From contig JABACO010000060.1 in NCBI GenBank assembly GCA_013339895.1, positions 62,001 to 126,000 of the forward strand: DNA of 64,000 bases, in the 5' to 3' direction. The translations under genes were made by a program, and so were the position numbers. This document shows, piece after piece, positions 23,030 to 35,264 of this stretch (position 1 is the first letter of the stretch; the number at the start of each line of letters is the position of its first letter). This stretch comes from Ephydatia muelleri. Lineage: Eukaryota; Porifera; Demospongiae; Spongillida; Spongillidae. The notes under the pieces were generated by a model. That model had not been told where the DNA came from and did not search any database. It was given only the letters and a program-made list of their open reading frames with translations.

Positions 23030-23030
23030 A
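22943..23030. repeat. (TG)n/TATG microsatellite downstream of HPS1
   Basis: TG repeats with TATG and TTTG interruptions in the probable HPS1 3' untranslated region. Confidence 0.9.
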
Positions 23031-23037
23031 TTATGTG

Positions 23038-23043
23038 AATAAA
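23038..23043 (+). terminator. Candidate HPS1 polyadenylation signal AATAAA
   Basis: AATAAA lies 135 bp past the HPS1 stop codon, just after a TG-rich microsatellite (22943-23030). Position and strand suit a poly(A) signal; cleavage is not shown. Confidence 0.4.
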
Positions 23044-23450
23044 TTGGTAACCTCGTATTGATTAAAATTGTGTACATTTTAAGATGGTGACTTCGTGCAC
23101 ACAAGTATAGCGACATACATGCCTATTGCTACCACTCAGATATTAGCCTGTATGTTCTTGTTTTGTTTGGGGGCTTTCTTCCTGTATATCAACATGGCAA
23201 ATGCACTTTCCGTGCATGAATTTTTTTCAACCAACTAAGGGCTGAAGTTCAGTGCTGGTGTGCAGTCGATTTCAAAATTGTGTTGAACACTCCCTCTCAC
23301 TTGCTTTTCATCATCCCCATCAATTGTAGGTTCATCTAGAATCCAAAAGATCTTTCTTTTTTTTTGCTACTTCGCTTGACGAAATGCTCAGATCAAAATG
23401 GCAACCATGATCACTGATTTAATCTTTACGTAATATGACTTTGCAGTTAG

Positions 23451-23512
23451 TTTTTTAATGGGCAATGCACTAGTGCATTGCCCATTAATAAAAAGAAAAA
23501 AACTAACTGTAT
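23451..23512. repeat. Short near-perfect hairpin palindrome
   Basis: TAATGGGCAATGCAC followed by its reverse complement around a central TAG/CTA, with flanking AGTTAGTTTTTT versus AAAAAAACTAACT arms extending the stem to about 28 bp. It is probably a solo foldback/MITE remnant. Confidence 0.6.
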
Positions 23513-23920
23513 GTATAATCCTAACCTTAACCCTAAATGTGTACTACTTGCACATGTACAGTTAAATTGGGAACGAAATTGTCAATGGCTATGGGGTCAG
23601 TCTTAACCTTAGCAGTGATGGCCACATCTCCATTGGGTATAGCAAAGCTAGATGCACAATGGTGAGAGAATAACAAGCAGCTCTTCAAAAACTGTGGACC
23701 CCACTAATTGTCATGGTTGCTCTTGATACAGCTAATTACTTAGGCAAGCTATCTCCCGTTGTGCAAATTTTCAGGCAGGACAAGCTAAGGAAGAGCGAAG
23801 CTTGCATCTATGGCTATAGAAATTCAATGCCCTACAGATCCATGAAGGGATAGTCAAGTTCTGTGCGAAGTCATATTACGATCCGGTCCCCAGACTTTTC
23901 GCGACTGCTCTTTATTTGGA

Positions 23921-24468
23921 ATGAGGCTCCCCTACGGTAAGCCTTCATGCCTAAGATTTGGCAACATGTCCAGTATCAATAGTAGCATACACTACAGAAT
24001 TTAACTTGTATCTTAAGAAATATTGCATATTTTCCTACGAACGGTTCTGTTCTCCATGTAGCGCAGCAACTCTCACAGTGGTGTTCTAGTCTCTGGACAT
24101 CTCTAACTCACGAACGTCTTATCCACAGCAGTGCCATCGCTCAGCGCACCCTGAATCAAATCATTCGAAACGGACCCGTGAAACGGAAGCCACCGCGACA
24201 AGGCCCCTTGGAAGGAAGACCTCAAATGAAAGGGCTTGTGTTGCAAACGATCATCCGCAAACCGAAGAAGCCTAATTCTGCGCAGAGAAAGTGTTGCCGA
24301 GTGCGACTGAGCAATGGTAAAGAAATAACGGCCTACATTCCGAAAGAGAAGCATACCCTTCAAGAACATCACGTTGTTTTGATCCAAGGTGGACGAACCC
24401 AGGATCTCCCTGGATTGAAAGTCAAAGTTGTTAGGGGAAAATACGATTGCGCTCATACAGCAAAGTAG
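23921..24468 (+). CDS. MRPS12: Mitochondrial ribosomal protein S12 (uS12m)
   Basis: This is the decoding-centre protein of the mitochondrial small ribosomal subunit. Two exons, 23921-23936 (ATG plus five codons, donor GTAAGC) and 24062-24468, join in phase to 140 residues, close to the human 138. The core carries the invariant uS12 blocks [20 protein letters not shown], the loop around [21 protein letters not shown], and [10 protein letters not shown] near the C-terminus. The N-terminal 40 or so residues are Ser/Leu/Arg-rich and suit a mitochondrial presequence. The start exon was chosen because its phase matches the acceptor at 24061. The body is certain; the 16-nt first exon is inferred. 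Confidence 0.93.
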
Positions 24469-24949
24469 CCGCAACTGGAACCACCACTTTACGTAGTTCA
24501 GTTGTGCATTTTATGTGTTAGCTACATGGATATGCAATTCCTGCATGTGGATAAAATATCATGCCAGTCTTGTGCTGTTCTGTTGTATATTATTCCATAG
24601 TTGATTAGGTCTCACTTCACTGACGAGAAAAGGAATGTATTTTACTTGTTACATTGTGCAATACAAGTGCATACACATCTCCAGCTGGAACATTGTAAGC
24701 GGATGTGAAAGAAAATCCAAAAAGGAGGCTTTTATTCACAACAAAATGCATCATGCAGAATTAATGCCATCCAAATTGTGGAGTATTCATCGGGCGTGGT
24801 AGGTCAATTGTGCATAGAACGTCTTCTTTTACCTGGAAAGACATACATGTGTGTTCCTTGTTTGCTAGCTCGTTAAAGCTACACGATCTTCAATGGGACA
24901 TTATTCAAAACCTGCTGAATTTGTGCAATACTACTATACAACACGGGCA

Positions 24950-25245
24950 AAACACATCTATGGTGGAGGAGCTATCCTAGAGAGAACAGCTGTTGAGTTG
25001 ACATGGACAAGGTAGAGATTCAACCAGCCATAGATCTCATTGCGAACAATGGACTTTGGCCGGCATGTAGAAGTGGCAAGTCTGGTGGCAATTGTGGAGA
25101 TGATGGCAGTGGCTTCCTTTCCCCAGGCTCCATATGTTTCAACCACCATATGGACACATACCCACCCTAGTTCAGAGCATTTAGAGTCATTGGATTGATG
25201 CTTCCTCGACTCAGTGGCCTGGGCAGCCAACACTCCCGCTTCCAA
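24950..25245 (-). mobile_element. LINE fragment, C-terminal end of reverse-transcriptase polyprotein
   Basis: The minus strand encodes SRKHQSNDSKCSELGWVCV followed by VVETYGAWGKEA and RLATSTCRPKS. This is the conserved C-terminal tail of an invertebrate non-LTR retrotransposon family whose larger copy lies at 40.2-44.0 kb. It ends in a stop near 24958. Only the 3' end is present, as expected of 5' truncation during target-primed reverse transcription. Confidence 0.75.
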
Positions 25246-26287
25246 CAGAGTACTAGAATTATTGAAATTTTATTTTAGTACACAATACATACACCAAAAT
25301 AACGCAAATGATGACATTAGTTACAATGCACCTAAGTATGCAGAAAAAATCATCAATGTCAACTGGCTTGTAGCACATAACAATATCTCTACGATATTCC
25401 AGCAATAGCAATTAAAGATTATGGAGCCGATCAGAATAATCCATGTAAGGGAAGCAAGCTCTTTTGTATATAGTGATCTGGTAATGAATCATTGAATTTT
25501 CTCAATGCCTCTGATGTCCTTTAATCCTTAGGGATTCAAGACTGGAATGGATGATTCCAGGATAGATTTTGAAGGCTCAAAGTAAAGTAGAAATGTCATA
25601 CTATTAATCCAATTCTTATATCAACAGTGATTATTACTATTATGATGTTGTGTTTAATAACATGTCCAGCTATTAACCAAATAAAAAATCTTATAATTCC
25701 AGTTTATCCCTTTCATGGTGAACATATGTGCTTATTCGTATCAAGATTGGAAGGGGTTCAGTTGTTTTGTGTTGGGTGATCAACCTGGAATGATCCAGCT
25801 GCTGCTGTCTATCAATCCTCCATATGCTCTTCTGGTAAAGGTGACAAGGTGGAGTTTTTTTGCTGTAACAGCTACCTGCTATGTATGACCTGGGAGTGTC
25901 AGCAATGGATTTGATTTCAGTGACCTTGAATGGAATGACATTATTCTCTGATGTTATTTCCAAAACTGCTCATTCTCTGTCAGGTCAGATCTTTGGTATA
26001 CTCAATGACCTCTGTTATAATTTGCCTTCTGCTGAATTGTTCTGCATTTTGAAGAGACATGTGTATGGCCATTGAGGTACAAACACCTTTGAGAATTGTG
26101 GCATATGGCCCATCAATAGTTTAGATAGGTTCAAGCCACACCACGGTAATGGGGGTGCTTGACCTTCATTACCTGAACTAAAATAAATCAGCCGTCACTG
26201 AATGCCTTTAGTTCAAATAAATCAGCAGCAACCCTTTACCAGGGATAGTCTGGTGTTTCTGTGGGTATCATTGGTTCTCTAGGCAGT

Positions 26288-26319
<32 letters not shown>
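26288..26319. repeat. Poly(G) tract, 32 G
   Basis: Uninterrupted G run. Confidence 0.95.
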
Positions 26320-26320
<1 letters not shown>

Positions 26321-29300
26321 ACGAGATGATGTGCATTGAAAGGAAAAGTACTAGCAAGTGTCAAAGAAAAGTAGATAATTACTTTATCTTTTACACTGTC
26401 TGGTACTTCTCATTTCAATGCACTAAATATCATTATATGATTCCCCCTTTTTTCTTTATCCATTGATGTAATTGTAAAGTTTATGATGCTAATTGTTTTT
26501 GTTGAAGCTAAGTTCATATACTGATTTGTGCACCTTCCTACAACAAACTATTGCCATTACAAATGCACCACAATCACAGATGTAAGTACAATTTTTCTCA
26601 GTTCTACCAGTTATGGGTCTCTTTCGGAGTAATGGTTAGGGTCAGACTCGTAAGTAAACAAGACTGGAACATCCCAACAGGATGTTCTAGAATTGTACGT
26701 GTTTCCTTATTCTTATAGCAGCGGATCCGCGATGCATGTGGTATCCACAAGTGAGTCTGGGCACAAGACCATACGTTGTTATGATCAATGTGGATGGGGC
26801 AAATCTTCTCTACACAAGGGAGTAGGCGGGGAGGGGTCAATACAGTGAGTAGCCTCCTTTCGCTTAGCATAAATAGCTAGTTCACACAAGACATTAACTT
26901 GGTCAATCACAAATTAGGATAACAATAAAACCCCATCCTTCCAGTTTAATTACAAGGACAGTATATGTAAATTCCTTGAAGATGCAGTAAGATATGTACA
27001 TGTATTAATACATTTTTAGTCATGCAATGCATCTGTATGTATTCAATTTGGTACATGTACTTTGATATTGCCTGTGTATGTGCGCAAAGTACACTAATTT
27101 CACCTTGCAGGTACAGAGGACTAATGACAGATTGCTAGCCATGGTGAATGCTTCCTTGCATTACCTATACCTGAAATATTTGTAACCAGGTCCCTGGAAA
27201 GGACACCAATTATTAACAGCTGTGACAGTGTAGGACATTTTGTCTATGCCACTTTACGATTTCTGTTGCTGCAGAGGATGCTAAATGCGCGTGAAGGCAG
27301 TTAATCGTTTATTAATTATTCAGTGCTTCTCAAGCTTGGCAATAAGTTGAAAGTGTATAACTTCTTTCAAGACCTTGCATCCATTAACTTGATTGCCATA
27401 CATATGTGTTTTCACCTCTCTTTTCAAGCCCAAGTATTCAACAATTAATGTTTTGACCTCCCCTTTGTGCACTTCTTATCATGTCATTCATGTCCCCTGC
27501 TATACATATTAGGTTTGAACACTCCTATCTTGCTATAGGTGATCTCATTAGGAGCAGGGTTTGACACTAGCTTCCAATGGCCAATTGGATCACATGTGTA
27601 CAGTACAACTGCCAGTTGATTGAGATATGTTCTCTAAGAAGTATGGTTAAAGTTGGATGAGTTGGGTGATACCACACAGTTATTTACTTCATTGGCATTA
27701 TTAGTGCAACATTTGCCTTAATTACAATCACGTGGATTGACGCTCCACTTGTCAAGAAATGGCTACATTGATTAGTGATACAGTGTACATAGTTTGTGTG
27801 TATGTGGACATGTGTTTTGTATTCCAGTTCATTATTTGGAGTGCAAGTATGCATTTGTGAGCACATATACATGTCACATGCATTATATTATGTTTACATG
27901 CATGCTTGGAATTCTTTCTATTCACTCCAGAAGATGATGTACTGGATGATATCAATTATCATTTCACCTCTAATACTGCCCATCTGACCATAGATCATTT
28001 GAACTGCCCATATGACCACAGATCATTTGAAGACCCAGATACATACATGTATTGTACTACTTCAAACATTAACTTAAAATGTAATTTCACACATTTACAG
28101 TCTGTAACAGCACGTACATGTACACACATGTACCTGCACAGACATGTACAACAGTTATTACCTCTACATATGGGACTGTCCTCGAAGCTAAACATTGTTT
28201 TTGAAATTGAACACTTCACATTTGCTATGCATGTATATGCACAGTACCTGCACCTGTTTCTCCCTGGTGTAAAAATGTAATGGTTTCATCACACAATGTT
28301 AATAATCTCTACAGTTACCTAACACAACTTCAACTACCTTCAAGGATAGGATTATGTAATAAGGACAATTATTGGCACATTAAAGTGGCCTAACTTGGAG
28401 AGTGTGTGTGTGGAGAGGGGGAGGTTCATTATAACTCATTGACTCTCCCCTGTGCACGCCTATGATAGGGTACACATCAAATGTCACAAATCAAACCTAC
28501 AATATTGGACTACATTTAAAAATTGGAGAGCTTGCCTAAATATATTTTACTGTAGTTTGTTTTGTTTCAACTCACATCCACACTACATGCAAATATACGT
28601 GTACACTGTACAGAGTAAAATGTATGGGGATAGTTACAAATAGCTGTATGATACTGGCCCCATTGCTGTTCTGCACAATAGTACTCACAGTTGGATCTGG
28701 GGGTGAAGCATATTGCTCATTTATCATTGGCAATCCGAACAACTAAACTAATCACATCACCAGTCATGCAAAGAATTCCTAAGGCTCCAAAACTGGATAC
28801 CAGGTAAATCACACATGTATGCAAGCAATTCTGTAGATGTATGTAATTGAATTGAATATACTTCTATGTGTGCTGAGGAGAGGTGGGAGGGGAGAAGATC
28901 AGTGAAGAAATGTTTGAACTTACATGTATTCATGTAGTTATTTAACAATTGTTACTTAACTTCACTAGCCTGAAGGAAAATAGTGCAGAGTAACTCTGAG
29001 CTGTCATTTTGAAAGTACGTTCAAGTGTTTATGAACTTACAAACAATGTAATCATTCACTAACTTGATACTTGATACTAAGACTAACTTTTAATACTACA
29101 TTAAATATTTTGTCCATATTAAACAGCTTGCTGCTGTGTACAAAAGCTGTGACTAATCAATATGTGTCATTTATTGTGGAATGAGGGGTGGATGAAAATT
29201 AAAAGATTCATTTATGCGTGCAGGGATGGATTTGGATTTTTGTCTGGCTTTCAACAATTTTGAAAGATTGCAATACAGTCTGCTAAATGCACAGCAAGCA

Positions 29301-29707
29301 TTGTTATAACTAACTTAGAAATGAGGGAGACACTCCATAAGTACCACGTTTATTCCATTCATTGTGGACATGTAGAGTACCCCATTTGAACGTGTTAGAA
29401 CTTCTTTGAATATGGTGTCTATACGTACGTGCTGTGTGTACGCGTGCAAAAGTACTAGGTAATTAAGTTCCATTCCATTGACATGTTATTAAGGATTAAT
29501 CACACAGCTACATGCTGAATACTTACTACACGTACAAGGATGATGAATACAGAACACTTTAGTAACTTTACAGGGATCATATCATGTGACTATTAATCGG
29601 AAAAAATAAGTGTGTTATGTTATGGGGATCACTAGTTAACATGACCATTTAACCATAAGACTACTTACCTGTGTACACTGTACTTGCAACACTGCATGTA
29701 AGCTCAC

Positions 29708-29874
29708 CTGTGACCCATTTGTCATCCATCAAGGCATTGGAAAGCTCTAGGGCTCCTCTGTCCCCTATGCTCCTGTTCAGATTGAGAGTGAGGCGTCGCA
29801 GGCCTTGAATGTTAATGGTGATGAAGCAGACTACCCTTTCGTGTGGCTGTCTGTCTGGCAGTACACTGAAACTG
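29708..29874 (-). CDS. Possible leucine-rich-repeat exon (isolated)
   Basis: An open segment reads through GLRRLTLNLNRSIGDRGALELSNAL, the LxxLxLxxN...GDxGAxxLSxAL pattern of ribonuclease-inhibitor/NLR-type LRRs. It has a pyrimidine-rich acceptor (TCCTCCCCTTCGTCAG) before 29874 and a GTGAGC donor after 29708. I find no partner exons, so this could be a single exon of a larger gene or a relic. It lies next to, but antisense to, the CARD-like gene that starts at 30297. Confidence 0.35.
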
Positions 29875-30296
29875 ACGAAGGGGAGGATGTGTTTGTGATT
29901 GTGAGAGTCGGAGGTGGAGTAAATGACAAGGAGAAACAGATAGGGAAATAAAGCAATAGCATCAGAGCATCATACAAACTCTGCATACTTTGCAACCCAG
30001 ACACTATCACACTTTGTCGTCATATCATGAAACAGACACTAAATTCAATTCGTTCATGCAACAAGAAAGAAAACACTGTGGGATGAGGCATTCGTATCTA
30101 TCAATGCTGTCTACATAGACATGTATGTATGCCCACTTCATGCTTACATGTATACATGCATACCTGTAACGTTTTTAATTGCGCAGTTTTTACTAATATC
30201 CATAATTAAGGAATTCGGCCTCTACAACGTCCAGGATGACACTCTATTTATACCACTCCTTTAGATCACCGTGAGTTGACGGGCGATGTCATCTAA

Positions 30297-30732
30297 ATGG
30301 CCACAGCTTACGAGTACACAGTTACGTCTGTTGCGCCAGATCAAATCACGCGCTCTGGATATAAGCGCTTATTTGAGTTTTCGTCCCTTCTGCCGGTTCT
30401 CCAAAAGCAGCGCCTCCGGTTTCTGACAGATGACGAATTCGGATCACTCGCTGATCAGTTAGAGAACGGCCGATCCGACACCATAATAGCGAACGAGTTG
30501 TTGGTGATTCTTGACAGAGATTGTCCAGAAACCGCTCGTAAATTCATTGCCTGTCTGCTGGAGGAAAAAGAACACCGAGCCGAGGCCATCGGTATGTTGC
30601 GGAACAGTTAATGAAAAGGATTCCTCCTAGCGAGGCAGAAAAAATACAAGCACTCATCGATGACAGAAATCCGGTTCCGCGGAATCCCGTACAGTTGGTG
30701 GAACCTCAAGGGTCGCTGCGAAGCAGGCACGT
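30297..30732 (+). pseudogene. CARD/death-fold-like domain: 5' half of a gene split by a CACTA insertion
   Basis: The first 104 codons (ATG 30297) read as a compact helical domain resembling a CARD: YKRLFEFSSLLPVLQKQRLR, then LTDDEFGSLADQL, then ARKFIACLLEEKEHR. A shift of frame near 30585 continues into EQLMKRIPPSEAEKIQALID. The same two blocks occur in the paralogue at 44.85-45.7 kb in the same order, so they belong to one gene. The sequence runs directly into the CACTA terminus at 30733, and the TPR-like remainder resumes at 37646. The CARD assignment rests on pattern only. The frameshift could be a real lesion, a short unrecognised intron or an assembly error. Confidence 0.55.
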
Positions 30733-31135
30733 CACAGGAAAAAATTTCTCGTTCCCAACCATGGTTTTATCTTGGGTTTTGGTCAATTCCCATTCCCAAC
30801 CATGGTTTTCATTCCAAATTCCGTCAATAATTAAAAAATTCCCGGATGGGAAAAAATTCCCGGATGGGAAAGAAATTCCCAGCTACGGAATATGTTAATC
30901 TCAACCTGGAAACAGTAATTCAATGGGTTTTATAAATCGGACATGGATTTTTCGTATCCGTACTGGGTTTTTCGGAAAACCATTTTAATGTTTCCTGTGA
31001 TGGAAATGTAAATTCCAATCTGAAAAAGATAGCATTTCCATAAGTGGAATGGTTTTCCGAAAACCCAGTATGAATAACCCATATTTACATATTTCGTACA
31101 TGGGAATTTTTTCCCATCCGGGAATTTATACAAAC
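30733..31135. repeat. Left subterminal repeat zone of the CACTA element
   Basis: Dense, mixed-orientation copies of TTCCCA/TGGGAA words: TTCCCAACCATGG twice, ATTCCCGGATGGGAAA in tandem at about 30838-30875, and an inverted match between TGGGTTTTTCGGAAAACCAT (about 30964) and ATGGTTTTCCGAAAACCCA (about 31050). En/Spm-type elements use such subterminal arrays as transposase binding sites. Confidence 0.6.
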
Positions 31136-31255
31136 CAAATAAGTATCATAACTTTACTTCCACTGTACATGCTTGGTTATAAAAATAACTATCTGCACTT
31201 GTATTTCCTATAATGGAGTCCAAGCACAGAAAGCATTGTTATAATGTTGTCCACA

Positions 31256-34200
31256 TTAGCTATATAGAATATGTGGTACATGTTTGTACATTATGCAACC
31301 CAATAGTGTCCTATAAATTGTCCTTTTGCTGTTCCTAGGATTGAAGACCAGTGTACTGTCTCCTGCGTCAGTTCCATAGAAGTAGACCTGGCAAGTGTTA
31401 GAGTTCTTGTTAACTGACTGTATATGTGCAAAGTATACTTCATTCCCGATGGTGCCACGAACACACACCATATCACCAGCCTCAGGGAAATGTGGTACAA
31501 TTACAGCCTCTTTGTTGAGTGGTATGAAGGGTCTTTGATGATCTATAACCACATACATATATGGATCATGCAGGTGATCAGGATCAGGAAACAGCATCAC
31601 TTTCCTAACAATGCTTTTGCATGGGAAAAAAATCATAGATGAAGTGGACTCAACAAATGGATTTTCGCTACTTGTGTGAATTCTGGAGTCACCAGTTTCT
31701 GTCACAGATTGAGCATATTCCTCTCCTTTTAGAAGCAAATGATACTCTTCTTCAATGTTAACGGCTAAGATTGCATCTATCTTAGCTACAGATAATTCAC
31801 CTGCATCATCTGACACAAGGACATGTTCACCAACACGATACAAAGTACCTCCAAAACCATGCTGGGACATGTAAATGCTGGGAGCTTGTATCACAGCAAG
31901 GGTAAAATGTTTTAGTTGTTGCTTTTTCAAGACACGAAAAACTTCTGTTACTTCATGTGTGGATAGTGAAGTGTAGTTCTTTCCCCCAACTAAGATTGAT
32001 TGATATGCCACATCTCTATGTTTTGCCATGGTAACTGCTTCACTAATAGTACTTGCATGAACATATCCCTGTTAAGAAAATTCATTTTACATTATGGATA
32101 ATTTTATTCAATTAACTTACTGGGAAAAAAAGAAGTATTTAACTTCATGGAACTTTGTACATTTCCACTGTGAAACTTAAGGAATTCTCTTAGGCATTCT
32201 GAGTTTGAGAATGACAACTCCATGTTTCGGTTATTGGATGACCTAACCACATAACCATGTACCCGCTCTTTCAAAGTATAACACCAGTAATTGTCTGGGC
32301 TTGAAAAGCGTTTGATTTCCTCAGGGTAATGTATCAGATTATGCAGTGTTACGACACAACTCTTTAGGCCCTCAACTTCTTCAGTGAGGGTGTTATGCTT
32401 GAGAATTAACTGCTTAAGAAGTTGAATATCATCATCAGACCAACCGCTTCGTCCTATTTGGAAGATCATTTCAGTTATGCAAACAATTAGTATCCACACA
32501 TGATATTCATCATCAGGTAAGATTCCTCCTAGTACATATTCTGATGCTGGATAGCAAAATTTCTGCAACTCTTCTGCCTTCCAAAACCCTAATCGCTTGG
32601 TAACTGAGGTTGGAAGTCTGCCATCCTTAAGTTCTAAAGCATGTGCATGTGATTGTAGAGAGCACTGGTTTATCTTGTAACATGATTATGGTTTTAATAT
32701 ATATGTAATTGTAAAGAACACTGGTATATTTTATAGCATGATTATAGCTTATATGTAAGCTAAGAATTAACCAGCTATTATACAAGTGTCAATTTATGTT
32801 CCAACATATTAAGCTAAAGTTAGCAATATACCTGATGTCCATGGAATGGCTGCCAGTCTTACATCAATTTCATTTCTAGACAAAATTCCAGCTTCCAGAT
32901 ACCTCAGAAGATGGTGATGAATAATGTTAAAGGTAACATCATGCATGGCATCAAAAGTGAGATCCTTTAAAATATTGAACCATAAGCAGCATAGAGTCGG
33001 TGTAGTATGGAGAGACCAGTGAAACCACTCTCTCGTGCCATAGTAGCATGAACTGTAGGCCGATCCTCACATTCGATGTCTTTCATAGTCTGCACAAACA
33101 TATTCAAGTCTCTTTCAATCACTTGGGTATCTGCTGTGATATCTGTAGTTACCATAGTAATAGTGGGTTGACTCTGAACCTTGGGCACCTGTGGGATTTA
33201 AATAAATATTGTGATGCATTATGATTGGAAAATAGTGTTCATAACCAACAACATTGCAACGTCTGCAGGGCCGATTCCTCCTTGGATAAATTTTCCAACC
33301 TGAGCTTGAGCAGGGTAGTCCCCAGTCCATAGTAGTAGAATACACCGTATTACTATCTTTCCAGGGGGAAGTCCTTCAGATGATCCGGTGTATTCAACCT
33401 CCATGCCTAAAAAAAAAAAATCTTTTAAGTTGATGTACACAGCCACCTCCATTACCATTTACAAATAGATCCTCTAATTCTTTAACAAGAATCTCCAGAA
33501 ATGGATCAAGAGATATTGGACACTTATTAGGAAGTAGATAGCTTGGAACAAAACCAGAGACATACACCTCTTCTGTACTGCATCGATCAGACTTTTTCAT
33601 TGTGGCAATTGACACCTCAATAGCTCCTGCAAATTAGTACACTAAAGTTAGCCAGCATGCAGGCTAATAATAACTACTCACCACAACTGTGTTTGCATGA
33701 TGTGCTGAAAGGTTGCCACCCATCCCAATGGCCTATAAGAGCAATGTTTCTAGGACCTCCACTAGTAACTTTGGGTTGTGCTCAAACCTTAAGTAGCAAT
33801 TAGGGCACTGAATAGATATGCTGCATTCATAATGCTCTTCAATGTGTGTTTCTGGTGAAAGCCCTAATTCATCCTTGATGGATTGACTGCCCCACAACTT
33901 GCTTGCAGTTTGGGCACAAAGCTGGTATAACCCTCTTGCTTCAGGGTTCCAAAACCATGAAAGTTCTTTGAACCTTTCTCCATCCCATATTTCATTCCGA
34001 GCAAAAAGAACTTCATTACTGAGCCAGTGATCTCTCTCCTTCCAATGAGCCATCATCTTCTCACAGAAGTGAGGATTGCTGCAACCATCTCCTTATTTAT
34101 CATGTAGACTCAAATAATAGTAAGTTAATTGACCTTTTGCCCACAGTGTCTAATGAGAGTGATAGAAATTATAAGTTGCCAAATAAACATGAGCCATGTA

Positions 34201-35015
34201 TTTATGTGTTTATGAATTCATGGTTAAAGAAAACTCACATGATTATACATTAGCCTAGCATGCTAGCTTAATCATGCAGTTTAACTACATAGCTGACACA
34301 TAATGCTGCATGCTACATGTACGAATATACAACTGTATATATAGAGCTGCAAATGAGCTAGCAATTACTTTTAAAAGAAACTCCATACACCAACTCACTT
34401 GCACAGTTCTTCTGGTGAATTTGTGATATCATAGCAGCATGGATGCTCTCTATTGAGACAAATCCAATACTTGAATTGCCTCAGTGTACCCTTCACCAGA
34501 TAGCAACGAGATGCAATCTTGCCACGTTTTTGGCCAGTACTTTATGATGTTTGGGTCGCCTTTGCAGAACAGATCACGACCGTAGTTTAAAAACTCTCAA
34601 AAAGTGAGCTCGTGATGACGAAAATTCACTTTGAATCTTCATTGCTCCTAAAACAGCTTCTCGAATAATGCATTTCACTTTATGATCAACGACCGTTCCT
34701 TGCATTCGCTCAACATTTTCAATAGGAAATGATCCATCTTCATTTTGCAGAGTACATTCTATTCCTCCCGCGCAGAAATCCTCGGCCTCAAGCATTGTTT
34801 CCACATCGCCGCAGTCGGTAGCAGTGGTGAAGGGCGACGATTGGTTTGAGTTCGCTACGGTGGCGATCTCCGAGCTGCAGGCCTCAAGCTCGTCACCTGA
34901 CATTGTTTTATCATCAGAAACAACGTTCGGTATACACATAGGCATTTCTGGAATGACGAGTGACGACGATGGGCTGGCTGTACTTGTGAAGCTAAGTTCG
35001 ATGCACATTTGGTAG
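31256..35015 (-). CDS. CACTA transposase (Transposase_21-type), multi-exon, partly decayed
   Basis: This is the DDE transposase of the element, read right to left. Blocks in order: an acidic Ser-rich N-terminus (35015-34600), HPCCYDITNSPEELCK (near 34390), MMAHWKERDHWLSNEVLFAR and FKELSWFWNPEARGLYQL (34056-33733), VYVSGFVPSYLLPNKCPI (33615-33394), ILLLWTGDYPAQAQVGKFI then CRRCNVVGYEHYFP (about 33370-33220), ARESGFTGLSILHRLYAAYG (about 33030), RFSSPDNYWCYTLKERVHGY and SSNNRNMELSF (32568-32104), and a 257-residue C-terminal exon (32029-31256). The LLLWTGDYPA...GKFI, GLSILHRLY and FSSPDNYWC blocks are hallmarks of metazoan CACTA transposases as I know them. At least one frame change (around 34490) suggests decay or an unresolved intron. 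Confidence 0.8.
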
Positions 35016-35264
35016 CGATTTCCCAATGCCTGTATTCAGTAGATCTCGACACTGCACTACCATTGCACATCCCACAAGGGCAGTGAGAATGCACGCTGCG
35101 CATGTCTGAGCACCTACAGTATACAATGTCTTCTCTTTTCCACGTTAACGTTGCACTCATCTTTATTGTATATGCTGCTTCCTGCGCATGCGCAATTACG
35201 TTTCCAGAGCAGTACGCGTGTAAACGCCGGCGGCGGATCGATATCGTCGACTTTTCAAATCTCA
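35016..35264. promoter_or_regulatory. Divergent promoter between CACTA transposase and SAM gene
   Basis: The two genes of the element point away from each other across this short segment, which is relatively GC-rich and includes a GCGCATGCGCAA run (palindromic GCGCATGCGC, NRF1-like) at about 35187-35196. An upstream in-frame ATG at 35102 would extend the SAM protein with a hydrophobic stretch. I prefer ATG 35265, which starts directly before the SAM domain. Confidence 0.4.

Larger units (their letters stand above)
22904..23920. other. Intergenic region between HPS1 and MRPS12
   Basis: No gene is recognised. It holds a TG/TA microsatellite (22943-23030), the candidate HPS1 poly(A) signal and a strong hairpin at 23451-23512. 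The MRPS12 promoter must lie in the last few hundred bases. Confidence 0.5.
24469..30296. other. Gene-poor interval between MRPS12 and the CARD-like gene
   Basis: No complete gene is recognised in 5.8 kb. Contents: a LINE 3' fragment (24950-25245), a 32-bp G run (26288-26319), a possible LRR exon on the minus strand (29708-29874), and a plus-strand open stretch near 25881-26140 (contains CYNLPSAELFCILKRHVYGH) that I cannot assign and that may be transposon-derived. The rest is AT-rich, with scattered TACATGTA words. Confidence 0.5.

Noticed and set aside
23518-23537. CCTAACCTTAACCCTAAA looks telomere-like
   Set aside because: Only two to three imperfect units; no array.
24103-24474. Minus-strand 123-codon frame
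   Set aside because: Antisense shadow of MRPS12.
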